A stretch of 64,000 nucleotides of DNA from Septoria linicola (lineage: Eukaryota; Ascomycota; Dothideomycetes; Mycosphaerellales; Mycosphaerellaceae). This document shows, piece after piece, positions 32,452-42,504 of this stretch. The position numbers and the translations under genes are program-made. Under the pieces are notes generated by a model. That model did not search any database, had not been told where the DNA came from, and saw nothing but the letters and a program-made list of their open reading frames with translations. Location: NCBI GenBank assembly GCA_024114885.1, contig CP099419.1, forward strand, positions 3,596,001 to 3,660,000, read 5' to 3'. How positions within the stretch are numbered: position 1 is the stretch's first letter; every line of letters begins with the position of its first letter.

Positions 32452-32845
32452 GGTGGCGGTGTTGTTGTGCGCAGTAGTCTCGTCGTAAGAAGAAAGGGTC
32501 GCTCGTGCGGATGCTTTCGTTTTGTGTTAACAAAAGAAGTCGTGTGCTTTGGTTTGTCTTTGGAGGCACTTTGACGTTGCAGCGAGGGGAGTCATTTTCC
32601 ACGGGCCGTCTATTACTCCATGTGAAATCTTGGCATTTGCATCGAACGAAGAAGTGGGACATGATCATCGAAGCATGACATACAATCTCGTGCTCAACAA
32701 ACGATTCTCGAGAGGCTAACAAATACCGATCAACCGGGTCATAAGATACCCATTCGGTCCCAGACGCCAGGCATGTCCTATTTTGCCATACACCAATCCC
32801 CTCATTTCACATTACTCTTCAGTTGCCGCCACAAGCATCTCTAAG
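32452..32845. other. Intergenic, eIF2-alpha promoter region
   Basis: 394 bases between the eIF2-alpha start and the stop of the next minus-strand gene. No gene supported. Confidence 0.4.
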
Positions 32846-33177
32846 TCATAAAGTGCACGTCAAATCACTCTCGTGTAGCCATTCCAGTTCTGAGCGGATT
32901 CCTTCTTGGATCTCGGCTCGCCGCACTGCTCTCAATCTGTCCTTCTCGGCCTGTTCAGGGTCGACAGGCTTGCCGGTGGGTACTGACGCGAAGATGCCCG
33001 TTCGCTTGCTGTATGCGTTGGACGCTCTTGTACTGAGCTGACGTCTATGGTGCGAGTCAGTACAGGCTCGTAAAACGAAAAGCTCGAGAATATAGCGTAC
33101 GCTGCATGACCGTAGGCGAGGCCGATTGGCACTGCAGCTATGCCGCCAAGGACAACAAAGCCACGTGCTGCTGACAT
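32846..33177 (-). CDS. Small membrane protein, 91 residues, probably mitochondrial
   Basis: Two exons, 33177-33101 and 33044-32846, joined over a 56-base intron (GTACGC, TACTGAC branch, ATAG). The spliced protein begins MSAARGFVVLGGIAAVPIGLA, one hydrophobic segment with a positively charged start. Across the junction it continues HAARQLSTRASNAYSKRTG, IFASVPTGKPVDPEQAEKDR, and an EIQEGIRSELEWLHESD tail. The second exon has no ATG and does not appear as an ORF on its own, yet the joined frame is coherent throughout, which argues for a real gene. One N-terminal membrane span plus a charged helical tail is common among mitochondrial inner-membrane accessory proteins; this is inference, and I do not recognise the family. 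Confidence 0.65.
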
Positions 33178-34228
33178 TGCAGCAGGACTATGCTGATATG
33201 CTTGAAGAACGACGCTGTCTCGTGTCCTTGGCTGCTGGTTCGCGATCGTTGTTCAAGAAGTAGAGGTGTACGCTTGGTCGTCTTGTTTGAAGTGCTTTCT
33301 CGACAATGCTAAAGTAGTAGTCGAGTTGTGAATGGTAGTGTCGAATGGTTGTATCTGCTGGGACTTCTGTGACTGTAGCTGTAGCAGTAGAAGACTTTCT
33401 GATTTGGACCATGAGGAAGGATTTGACAGTAGTAGTTGAGGTCTTGATATATGATCGTAGTAGTGGTGATTGTGCTATCGGAAAATGAAATGCCCACCTA
33501 CCTGTCGTGCACTATATGAGCTGCAGCTCCACGCCGAATCATTGTCGCTATGGCACGCAATGCGTTGCACCTTTCTCGCCTTGGGTCATGGTATCAGGAG
33601 AGCCGGCAGATGGACTGTGGTGTGATCAGCCGCTCATCCTTGCACCGCGTCACGTACCCGCAGTGATCGGCGCCGGGATGCCGTGCCCAACCACAGAATG
33701 TGGTGTGATGTGTCTGCCAACTCTTCTCCAGACCAACGTTACGTTTGTGCTCCAGCTGGAGAGTGCTCGAGAAAGCAGCCCGACTTATCGTATGATGTTG
33801 GCCTGGAGCGTACCCGTCATGACGAGCTCAAGCAGACTGATACAAACGCGTCAAGAACGCGCTGCGCCTGCTTCACAATTCAGGACAAGACAACTGCTTT
33901 GGCTGCAAATTGATCGCGATCGCCACTCGCTCTAGAAAGAATCTATGAAGATTCTCTGAAGGCTCTACGAAGAACATGTGACGAATGAAGCCCAGACTCT
34001 CTGTGAGTGTGAACAGGAGGAGCAGACAGGATGACAAGTAGGCAGTGGAAGCAATGGTCGAGTGCCTTCCTGCACGAATTGTAGGTCCGCGAGGTGAAGC
34101 ACGCGAAATGTATGCACCTTCCCTATCGCTGCATTTTGGTCGCTCTAGGCATCCGCTGCGCAACTTCACCTTATCCACAGCTTTCTTCTCACCAAGTCAA
34201 TCGCAACGCAAACACTCACTGTGTCAAG
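33178..34228. other. Divergent intergenic region
   Basis: 1,051 bases between a minus-strand and a plus-strand gene. A 142-codon plus-strand ORF (33507-33935) is open but has no recognisable composition. The last 80 bases before 34229 are CT/CA-rich, a likely leader. No RNA gene seen. Confidence 0.4.
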
Positions 34229-35397
34229 ATGTCAAGTCCAGATGCCAGTGCCGCTGCAGCCCCCGAAGCCAACGCTGGAGATCGAATAATGGAGCAATTC
34301 TTGCCATGGGAGGGCAGCTGCACACTCGCGTCCGGTGCGCCACTCGGTCGGCCCTCGACATTTGATGGCACGACATCAAGCTTCAGGCACGCTGTGAACA
34401 TTGAAAGCGACATCTCCTACTGCCTGAAGCAGGTGAGGGGTATCGAGATCTTCTCCGTCGTGCTGCTGCTAATATGTGACAGTACACCATCATGACAGGG
34501 GCGATGCAAGGGCATCGCGCGCTCATTCTGGTGCCTGCCGGAAACTTCAGATTGCTCGATTTGCCGATAGAGATACGACAGATGATCTATGGCTACCTCC
34601 TCACTCGGGAGGAGCCGATCAAGCTCAAGAGATACGTAGGCCGACTTGTGCAGCAGAGCTTTACTCAAGGTACCACGAAGTCTGACGGATGGAATGTCGA
34701 GCTGCGGAAATGGAGCTCACGCGAGCAACACCTGCTCGCGATTACGGGCGTGAACAAGGAAATTCATCAGGAAGCTGCCGAAGTCCTCTACAGCACAAAT
34801 CGTTTCGTCTTCCAGGACCCACAAACTCTCTCGTTGCTTTCGAAGCTCGCTCGCGGCGGTACACATCACTTTCGGCATATCGAGCTGTCGTCGTCGAGGG
34901 GTGACTCCAGCGGACACCTGGCGGCTGCAATCAACGTGTTGAAGGACTGCGCTTCATTGCGCTCAGTACGGTTGCCGCATGCCAGCGTCTGCTACAACTT
35001 CGATCCAGCATCAAATTTTCGCTCCCGGCGCTCAGCCGACTCCGTCTCCGCAAAAACCCTGGTGGACGCGTGCCTTCCATTGCTGTTCAACCTGCAGAAA
35101 GCTCGACACCAGAGACAGATCATGGGGAACGTTGTCGATATCCTTTCCAATGCCACCTGCGACTGTGCATGGTGTAAGCTGATGCCGAACGAGGCAAATA
35201 GGCGCAGCATCCATTGTCACTGCAAGGACTTCGCTACTGTCAAGGAGCAAGAAGACCAATTCTGGAAGACGTTCAAGGATATTGCAGGCAAAAGGCTAGC
35301 GGGCAAGAACAAGGTCAATGGCCTAGGCAAGAAGTTCACTTCCATCTCTGGCACCTTGGACAGTCTGTGGCAGAGCTCACAGCCAAAGACATCTTGA
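34229..35397 (+). CDS. 2EXR/F-box-like domain protein of filamentous ascomycetes
   Basis: Exons 34229-34432 and 34483-35397, joined over a 50-base intron (GTGAGG, TGCTAAT branch, ACAG), give 372 residues. Just after the junction, FRLLDLPIEIRQMIYGYLL is the F-box-like helix typical of the large, expanded 2EXR-type family in Dothideomycetes and Sordariomycetes. ITGVNKEIHQEAAEVLYSTN and FVFQDP follow, the conserved second block of that family. A Cys/His cluster near residue 300 (CDCAWCKL then HCHCKD) could bind zinc. The role is unknown; such proteins are assumed to be scaffolds or ubiquitin adaptors. A shorter model starting at the ATG at 34492 inside exon 2 is possible, but the upstream exon keeps a perfect frame. 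Confidence 0.75.
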
Positions 35398-35721
35398 CTT
35401 TTGCCTCCGAACCAGGAAGCAGTGCAGCGAATTATCATGCTGCTTTATTTGCCCAACACTCTCCTGGGGAATTTCAAGCACTGTTCGTCAGATTAACTGG
35501 CAGCTGAAAGGTTTGCCGGGCAAGCGAAACTCTGTCATGAAAATTGAAGGGGAAAGAGCATAGCGACAAAGCCGAGTCGTGTGTGAGTATATGCTAATGG
35601 CTCGCATGACTTCGCACTAGTTTCCACCTTATGGGAAGTGCTCTGGACAGAGATGTGGAGGCCTCAGTGTACACGTGGTATTATACATATATGTACAAGT
35701 ATTTACATCATTACCGCTTCA
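35398..35721. other. Intergenic between convergent genes
   Basis: 324 bases of shared 3' flank, with an AT-rich TATACATATATG stretch near 35680. Nothing else recognised. Confidence 0.4.
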
Positions 35722-38700
35722 CTACTGACTTCTTCCACTTGATTTACTTGAAGACTCGTCATTGGCATCACTAGCCATGTCGGCAGCAGGATCGACCATC
35801 GGACCAATATCATCTTTCTCTTCAGCATCAAACTCCTCATGGGCAGCAAAGTCCCGTGCAGAAGCTCTCGATTCAAAGGTGCTCTCGTCGGAACCTTCTT
35901 TTCCAGCATCGCTGGCATCGGCGGTAGGTGCATCATTTTTCGTATCAGTCCCTGCACCACTCAACTTGGTGTCCACAACGTTCGCCTCCTCCAGCAGCGT
36001 AGCATCCGCAATGGTCTGAAGCTGATCGCTACGAGGTGGAAACTTCCAGCCAATGCCTCTCAACAACCTATTCTGCCACTTGTCCTCAATCTTCGGCATC
36101 GTCTCAACAGCTCTAAGGGTTCTCGGGGCCTTCTCGCGGATTTGCTTGATAGTGCCGAGGAAGCGCTCAATATTCGGAGCAAGCTTGTTGCCTTGAGCAT
36201 CGCCCTGCCAGCCTACAGCCTCGCGTTTTCGAAGGTCAAGCAGCGCCTTTGCGAGCCAGACGAAGGTCCGGTATTGAGGCATCAACTCAGTTTGGCCGAG
36301 GTAGCGAGCTCGGATGTATTGTAGGTTGAATCTGATGGCAGATTTGCGTGGTCGAAACCTTTGGCTCGAGCGCCGCACCCAGCCAGGGAAGCTGCGGATC
36401 AGGTAGCGCTCTGCGAGGGTAAAGGCAAGAAGGGTGAGAGGTGGGTCAGAGCCAGCGATATGCTCGACCAAGCGATTCCAGGTGATGTTGTCGAAAGTAT
36501 AGCCTTGTGTCAGTAGTCGCGTCGCCTCATTGAGGGCATCTTCCACGCGATTCCGCGCTGCCAGAGACGCGAGGTATATGCGAAATGGTCTCGCGAGGAT
36601 GTGACGGCGTGCTGCAGCGGGTCGAGGACCCAGAAGCCTGGAGCTATCCGCGGGAAGCGCATCCTGCAAATGCTGCACAGCAGGCTGATGGGAGGTCACA
36701 AATCCTACTTCTGCTCGATCATCTGCGTGGTGGCTAGCTTTGTGTCGATCGGTACTCTTGGTAGAAGCATTTGTTTCTGATGACTGCTCGCGCAATGAGA
36801 CAAAATCCGGTAGCATAGTCGAAACTGCAGTTGCATCTGCTTGCTGCTTCACAAGTTTCCAGTAGTGTTCGACTTCCGAATACTCCTTGGAGTGGTACAG
36901 GGCGTTCATCAAGTTGGTAGTAAGGCGCATGGTAGGCCAGGGCGACTGGCTTTGCTTTTCAGCGACAGCCTTGGACTCCCGGAAAAGCTGCTTGACAGTT
37001 TCCGTATGTTTCTCACCTCCCAATAACCACATGACAGGAGCGAAAACATCCTGTGCTGAGTATCCACCGCTATGCGCAATGTCGCGTGCTTGGATGTTGG
37101 CTACGGTTTCTTGTAAATCAGACAAGGCGATCCTGAGCAGGCGCGGTACAGTGTCGCCTGCGTTCCGAGTAGAATCGTGAGTTCTCTTTCCAAGGAGAGC
37201 TTCAGCTTCGATGAAAGCTTCTTTGGTCTGAAGACTTTGCCGCACGTTATGCTTCAGCATGTGTTGATGCGCCATGATAGCCTTTTCTGGCTCGTTCTGG
37301 TTTTTGAAACCGATCATGGCGACCGTGTAGTGTGCAGCGGTCGGCTCGGACCCGGATACTTTCATGGTCTCGGTCAGTATGGCCCACGCAGCACTCGTCC
37401 TACGAAAATTGGCCAGGACTTGCATGAGGTGTCGAAATGTGGTTCCATTCACGTAGATCCGTTCCTGCTTCATCCGGCGATATGTTCGCATGGTTGCATC
37501 AAGATCGCGCATGGAAGCATACTTGGCCAGCATGGTATTGAAGCATTCTGTCATAGAACCAACAATCTCGCCACTGCGAAGTTTGGCCAGAGTCTCCGCA
37601 AGGACCGACTCAGCTCGAGGCATGTCGTCGGTCAGGGTCAATGCCATAATGTGCATCTGAGCGGAGATCGTCATCATGGGCTCACCCCGTGTCAAAGCGT
37701 TCGACTGTCGTAGTAGATCTTCAATGCCATCAACATCGCCTCTTCGAGCAAGCATGTTCAACAGCGGATTGAAAGCGCTCCGATCGAGCGGAATTTTCGT
37801 GGTCTGTACCAACTCCTTAAATGCGTCCAGACCGCCTTCCAGATCGTCTACAGACTGGTACGCATGAAGCAATACTTGCCAGCACTTAAGATCAAGCCGA
37901 TCTCCGTGCGCCCGTGCAGACCGGCTGACATCCCAGAAGGCCTTCTTAGCCGCAGGCAGATCTGCCAGACGCGTGTGAACATAAATCTGTGCCCAGAAAG
38001 TTTTCTGCTCTTCCGAATAGGCAGGATATCGGCGGGCTAAGTACGCAGTCCAGCGACGGAGTGCTTCGACCGACCCAGTATGGGCGCTGTATGATATGAG
38101 ATTGTGCACAGCATCTGCACCAATCTGTCCATGCCACTGTTGCCAATCTTCGATGACCATTGATGCAGTGACATTGCGTTCTGAACGCCGCTCGACCTCA
38201 GTCGTGTTCATGTGCCTCGTTAAATGTTCCAGCCAGATGCCCAACAGGTCTGGGTGTAGGCTTGCCACTTTACTCTGTCGATAGTGCCAGTATAGAAAGG
38301 AAATCACCCTGTGAGCATCCTGCCGCCGGCCATCTGAGCCTGGATGATGATGAGATGACCGATGCTGCCCTAATGCTGGAATCAAGACAGTAAGCAGTTT
38401 GTGGAAGAAAGTGTGTGCTTCCGTGTCCAGCTGAACGATCAAATTCAAGAGAGAAAAGAGCTGGTCTGCACGCTGAACAGAGAGCTTTCGGACTAGGAGT
38501 CCATCCACAGTCTGTTGAACAGCTTCTCTAGACAACCTGCTTGCCATGTTTCTGAACTCCTTGCGCCTCTGTTTGACAGTTGGTTTCGACGCAGGCCTGG
38601 ACCCCGTGCCTCGCATGAGAGCAGACACACGGTCAAGGAGATCTGATACCTCGTTGACTTTCACCCAAAAGAGCTCCATACGTTGTTCTTGACCAGCAGC

Positions 38701-39912
38701 TCTGAAGACCCGAGTCTGGTCGTCAATGACACGCCGCACAATACTCCAAGAGCAAGAGGTCAGACCTGTCACAAATATTTGCAGGCTAAGCTCTTGTCCG
38801 TTGGATATGTTCGTTAAAGCCTCTCTGTGCATGGGGAATAGTAGATCCCATGCGGCTCGCCTAGCGAACGATTTTGCGACTGTCGAGTACGTGGCCAATT
38901 GACGTTCCTGCAGAGGGATGGACCAATATAACGAGATGATGTATGCATCTGCAAGTTCGTCTTCGCGCGAGTTGAGCCAATTCAGAAGCTTTTCCTTCAA
39001 TCGGATGTCTCGTTTATCGGGCTCGGGAAGTGAGAGGTAGAGCCTCCAAGCCTGACGGATGTGTTGTGTTGAAATCGAGCGCGTCCCCAACGCGAGGATG
39101 TGTCGAAGATGACGCATACGCTCTGCAGGCCCATCTGATATAAGAGTGTTGCTATACCCAGCTCTTCCTGAATTTGAACCATATCTGCTTGAGTCTTCCG
39201 CGAGATCGCCAGGACTGTGTGCATATGTACTGTCGTCTGCTTCTTCCTCGTGGCGAGGATGTTCTGCAGACACACTCGAGGCTCCTTGGGACTTTCTAGG
39301 CACGAGCTCCTTTATGAACTCTGCAGACTCTGCTCGCTGCGAAGCAGCGCTGCGCACATAGCTATCACTGCGGTCATGACCGTCTTCGGTTTCGCCGAGG
39401 ATGTCTTGCGCAAGAAAGCCCTCATCGCCAGCCAGCGGATGTATACTCGCGTCTGCAGCACCCGTCTGTGCTGCATTCTTCTGCTCGACATTTTGACTGC
39501 TCACAGGCCGTGGAGTCGGCTTGGAGGAGTATCTCCTGGATGTCTGCATGAAATGATCTCTGGACTTGCGAGCATGGCCTGTCGGCCAGGACTCCAGATT
39601 GTGCCTGCTAACACGATCGAGATATGCCAATGCCTGTGGGGGATATAGAAAGTCAAGAAATACGCCCTCGGTGGCGGGAGAAGCCGTATCTGGATGCTCC
39701 CTCCCTGCCACTCGTCGCTGGGTGTCATCGCGTTTCATCGAAATATGAGAAGAAGACGGGAGTGGTGAGTGAAGATCGAGGTCGCCGGCGCCATGAGTCC
39801 AGAAGGTCTGATGCAGCAGGCGCCGACTGGAGCGGCGAGTCTGCAGCTGGGCGCATTTCAGAGAATCTCGAGCTCCGGCTTTGGCAATGCATGCTGTCGC
39901 CCGCTCTAGCAT
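35722..39912 (-). CDS. Mitochondrial pentatricopeptide-repeat protein, CYA5-like
   Basis: Single exon of 1,396 residues. The first 40 residues are Arg/Ala/Ser-rich (MLERATACIAKAGARDSL, RRSSRRLLHQ), a likely mitochondrial targeting sequence. PPR motifs are visible from about residue 670 to 930: CWQVLLHAYQSVDDLEGGLD, FNPLLNMLARRGDVDGIEDL, FNTMLAKYASMRDLDATMRT, FRHLMQVLANFRRTSAAWAI and YTVAMIGFKNQNEPEKAIMA. These helical hairpins read RNA base by base. The layout and length resemble Neurospora CYA-5, needed for cox1 expression, so a role in maturation or translation of a mitochondrial transcript is likely. The C-terminus is acidic, Ser/Asp/Glu-rich. The ATG at 39912 begins the presequence. Confidence 0.85.
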   Translation of the reverse strand: MLERATACIAKAGARDSLKCAQLQTRRSSRRLLHQTFWTHGAGDLDLHSPLPSSSHISMKRDDTQRRVAGREHPDTASPATEGVFLDFLYPPQALAYLDRVSRHNLESWPTGHARKSRDHFMQTSRRYSSKPTPRPVSSQNVEQKNAAQTGAADASIHPLAGDEGFLAQDILGETEDGHDRSDSYVRSAASQRAESAEFIKELVPRKSQGASSVSAEHPRHEEEADDSTYAHSPGDLAEDSSRYGSNSGRAGYSNTLISDGPAERMRHLRHILALGTRSISTQHIRQAWRLYLSLPEPDKRDIRLKEKLLNWLNSREDELADAYIISLYWSIPLQERQLATYSTVAKSFARRAAWDLLFPMHREALTNISNGQELSLQIFVTGLTSCSWSIVRRVIDDQTRVFRAAGQEQRMELFWVKVNEVSDLLDRVSALMRGTGSRPASKPTVKQRRKEFRNMASRLSREAVQQTVDGLLVRKLSVQRADQLFSLLNLIVQLDTEAHTFFHKLLTVLIPALGQHRSSHHHPGSDGRRQDAHRVISFLYWHYRQSKVASLHPDLLGIWLEHLTRHMNTTEVERRSERNVTASMVIEDWQQWHGQIGADAVHNLISYSAHTGSVEALRRWTAYLARRYPAYSEEQKTFWAQIYVHTRLADLPAAKKAFWDVSRSARAHGDRLDLKCWQVLLHAYQSVDDLEGGLDAFKELVQTTKIPLDRSAFNPLLNMLARRGDVDGIEDLLRQSNALTRGEPMMTISAQMHIMALTLTDDMPRAESVLAETLAKLRSGEIVGSMTECFNTMLAKYASMRDLDATMRTYRRMKQERIYVNGTTFRHLMQVLANFRRTSAAWAILTETMKVSGSEPTAAHYTVAMIGFKNQNEPEKAIMAHQHMLKHNVRQSLQTKEAFIEAEALLGKRTHDSTRNAGDTVPRLLRIALSDLQETVANIQARDIAHSGGYSAQDVFAPVMWLLGGEKHTETVKQLFRESKAVAEKQSQSPWPTMRLTTNLMNALYHSKEYSEVEHYWKLVKQQADATAVSTMLPDFVSLREQSSETNASTKSTDRHKASHHADDRAEVGFVTSHQPAVQHLQDALPADSSRLLGPRPAAARRHILARPFRIYLASLAARNRVEDALNEATRLLTQGYTFDNITWNRLVEHIAGSDPPLTLLAFTLAERYLIRSFPGWVRRSSQRFRPRKSAIRFNLQYIRARYLGQTELMPQYRTFVWLAKALLDLRKREAVGWQGDAQGNKLAPNIERFLGTIKQIREKAPRTLRAVETMPKIEDKWQNRLLRGIGWKFPPRSDQLQTIADATLLEEANVVDTKLSGAGTDTKNDAPTADASDAGKEGSDESTFESRASARDFAAHEEFDAEEKDDIGPMVDPAADMASDANDESSSKSSGRSQ

Positions 39913-40517
39913 GCCACTCCCACCCTGTGGCAGTCCAGTGCAGTGCTGCTGTCTATGAAGGAGGAGAGGTTCTGGCCGGATTTCTCGTCGTCGCGGAGCG
40001 CATTACTTCGGGTCGTTTTGGTCAAGAGCTCCTTCCAGTCATGTGATACTGGATGCAACCTAGAAAGAGGGCGTCGAGGTGTCGTGGGTGGTTGTACAAT
40101 CCGCCAGAGCAGCAGCAGCACGCAGTCTGGAAAGTTTATGTGAACGAGCTCGCAAGCATCATCGACAGCCAGCAGCACTCCCGCTCGCCGATCCGCTAAC
40201 TTAGTCTCGAGGCTTTAGACCACACCATTTAGTCTCACTATTCAGGCCCCATTGTAGCCTTCCTCTTCTCCCTTGCCTCTAGAATAGCATGGTTACACCT
40301 TTGGCAAGTCCTGTCGTGCGAGAGTCACAGGCCGTGCCAGTATTGAATACGCGAGCAGGATTAAGGAACAACTCAAAACAGGCAGAGACAGCAGATAGCA
40401 CTACGCCTAGGACAATCCTGAATGCCTCCTGTGTGGGCTGCTTCGAAAGTGCACCGCTTCCGGCGATGTACACGCTTACACCCACAGCTCGACCCAGATT
40501 TTGCAAGCTCCTCATCC
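39913..40517. other. Intergenic, upstream of the PPR gene
   Basis: 605 bases between two minus-strand genes. A 78-codon minus-strand frame (40515-40279) starting two bases after the next gene's stop is open but unsupported. No other element seen. Confidence 0.35.
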
Positions 40518-40982
40518 TCACATGACGGAGCACCCTTCTCGAGCACGCCAATGTGAATAAGCATCTTTCTGAGGAGTTGTGTGTCGCCACCTTCGTGGAC
40601 CCCAGACCTTCCGGTTGTCTCTTTCGACCATGTCCTGCTCAATTAGATCGAGGTTCCGACGCTCTCGGCACGCACTCATCACTGAAAGGCGTCGTCTGTG
40701 GAATACTGCATGGTCAGGAGGCTCAGTTGGCAAGCTCATGCGGCGAAGGTCTTCTCTTGAGAGGGGGCGGATCGCCCGAAGCACGGCTGTCGATGAAGAT
40801 GTACGGCGAGAGGTCTGGGTTTTGGGCTTTGGTATGTCGTCGCCGTCGTCGACGCTACCGCTCCGTGATGCAGATGGCCGAGACTCGACCGTTCCCAGCA
40901 CACATGAGCTCTCATTTGGTCCTTGCCAGAGCCCTCCACGCTGATTCCGGCCATCAGTGATATGACCGTCTCTGGCTTGCAT
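40518..40982 (-). CDS. Unrecognised Arg/Ser-rich protein
   Basis: 154 residues from the ATG at 40982 (MQARDGHITDGRNQRGG). The second half is highly charged and coding-like: LRAIRPLSREDLRRMSLP, then FHRRRLSVMSACRERRNLDL, and a C-terminal AREGCSVM. Serines next to RR (RRMS, RRLS, RRTS) look like basophilic kinase sites. An upstream exon may exist: an ATG at 41176 opens a Cys-rich frame (QCEYCQCENHVL) that could splice in frame over a 68-base GTATGC...CCAG intron, but it would start 17 bases from the next gene's start. No known domain; function unknown. Confidence 0.42.
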   Translation of the reverse strand: MQARDGHITDGRNQRGGLWQGPNESSCVLGTVESRPSASRSGSVDDGDDIPKPKTQTSRRTSSSTAVLRAIRPLSREDLRRMSLPTEPPDHAVFHRRRLSVMSACRERRNLDLIEQDMVERDNRKVWGPRRWRHTTPQKDAYSHWRAREGCSVM

Positions 40983-41193
40983 GATAGTCGTGGCTTCAAG
41001 AGAATCCACTGAGCTGGACTCAGTCGGTAATGGGATAGAGCAGAGGCAGCATTTACAGCGCCGAGTCTGACAGCAGCATACCACAAAACATGATTCTCGC
41101 ACTGACAATATTCACATTGGTCTTCGTTAAAGCATAAGATATCTTTCAACTGACACAAGTCCCTAGAATCGTACATCGAGACAACTGGGATCC

Positions 41194-42084
41194 ATGGCAA
41201 CCATTCAGCAGACAGGCGTGGAAGACCAACCGACCATCGTCCTTACAGATATTGACAACGTACGAGGAGTCACTACAGCAGAAACAATAGGCCTAGGGCC
41301 AGCATTGGCTGTTATCGGCTGTATTGGTCTGGGCCTGTCTGTTCTTGCAAGCCGAGATGCGGAGAGGAACGCTGTTGTAGCTGCTGAAGCTTCAAAGCGA
41401 AATGCGTCTTTAGAGAGCCCACCAGTCCCTTCAGACGCGCTGTCTCTGGGCGGTAGCATCACACTATCTCCGACTTCGCCAGTCGGCATTGACGCCCAGA
41501 CAACAAATGTTGCTCAGCCTCCAGGCTATGACCAACGAGACTCGTCCACGACGCCTCCAGCGTACCATTTCGCACCTGGGCAGGTCGCCTGTCATTCATC
41601 AAGCAGCCGCATCATCACCCGAGTCCTAGCCGAACGCATCATAGCACGGCCTCTCTGGAACACAGACCGCGACGGCCGCCCCTCGGGTCAACTTCTACAG
41701 TCCTTCGCCGTCATCCTATCCATATCACCGACCTACACTTTCGCTGACTTCACAGCCCTTCTCCTCCCAAAGCTTCAAGCCAAACTTCTCGAGAGTCGGT
41801 GTTTTGGTCCAGTGGAAGGAGAAATCATCAAAGCTTGGACATACATCCAGTGGCGAGAGCCTAGCAAGAGGTTCTTCGGGTTGCGAAAGGGCAAGCTGAG
41901 GAGCGTCGATGTCAACGAGACAAACTGGCCAACTGTCCTAGTCGCGTTGAGAGACAGAACACTTGTTGGGGAGCTCAGAGTCACATTTTGGAGTGAGCTC
42001 CCGTTGACGGAAGCTGAGAGGGCGAAGCAACTTGCTGTCGCACAGATGTACAGAGCGACGTTGAGGCCGTATGCTGCTTGGTAG
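41194..42084 (+). CDS. Unknown family, tandem copy A (PPxY-containing, one membrane segment)
   Basis: Single exon, 296 residues. Residues about 30-55 (GLGPALAVIGCIGLGLSVLA) are hydrophobic enough to span a membrane. A Ser/Pro-rich stretch follows with two PPxY-type motifs (QPPGY and TPPAY). The C-terminal 150 residues are the folded part: FADFTALLLPKLQAKLL, then IKAWTYIQWREPSKRFFGL, and NWPTVLVALRDRTLVGELRV followed by TFWSE. The last block is clearly related to the neighbouring gene at 42505, so the two are diverged tandem duplicates. I do not recognise the family. PPxY motifs could recruit WW-domain proteins such as NEDD4-type ligases (inference). Confidence 0.68.
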   Translation: MATIQQTGVEDQPTIVLTDIDNVRGVTTAETIGLGPALAVIGCIGLGLSVLASRDAERNAVVAAEASKRNASLESPPVPSDALSLGGSITLSPTSPVGIDAQTTNVAQPPGYDQRDSSTTPPAYHFAPGQVACHSSSSRIITRVLAERIIARPLWNTDRDGRPSGQLLQSFAVILSISPTYTFADFTALLLPKLQAKLLESRCFGPVEGEIIKAWTYIQWREPSKRFFGLRKGKLRSVDVNETNWPTVLVALRDRTLVGELRVTFWSELPLTEAERAKQLAVAQMYRATLRPYAAW

Positions 42085-42504
42085 ATGTCGTTGCTTTCTG
42101 TTGAGAGTAGGGTATGTGATGTTTTGTCCAGGAAAGCTTTGACGATGCGACTGTCACATTTCCATAGTATCTTCTTTTGTGCTACCAGTTTAGTCAATTT
42201 TCTCGAGTCACCTGTCTGAAGATATCAGTCTCATCCTTTCACCCGCTACCAATCAAGTTTGTCACACCCAAATGTCAACGACTTTGCTTTCTTTGACATT
42301 GGAGGTACAAGAAGCTTCAAGTGGAGTCTTGTACCAAACATTAGTTCTTGCTGCAACTTCATCTCTTTGTCGAGGCGTTGCACAGCTCCTATGCTAACTT
42401 GTTAAAGCTGTGAGTGTCAAAGTCACATTCACCATGGGTTGGGAAGAGCTGTCGAGCACAAATGCGTGAAGTTCTCGTCTTTGAGGGAGCATTAGAATAT
42501 TTCC
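42085..42504. other. Intergenic between tandem paralogues
   Basis: 420 bases, somewhat AT-rich, holding the 3' flank of copy A and the promoter of copy B. Nothing else recognised. Confidence 0.4.

Noticed and set aside
33507..33935. 142-codon plus-strand ORF
   Set aside because: Cys/Met/Pro composition is random-looking and a second frame is open over the same bases.
40279..40515. 78-codon minus-strand ORF with a hydrophobic middle, starting two bases after the stop of the 40518-40982 gene
   Set aside because: No room for a promoter and no recognised similarity. It could be part of a 3' UTR or of an unseen spliced exon (a GTGAGG donor overlaps the upstream stop), but this is too weak to call.
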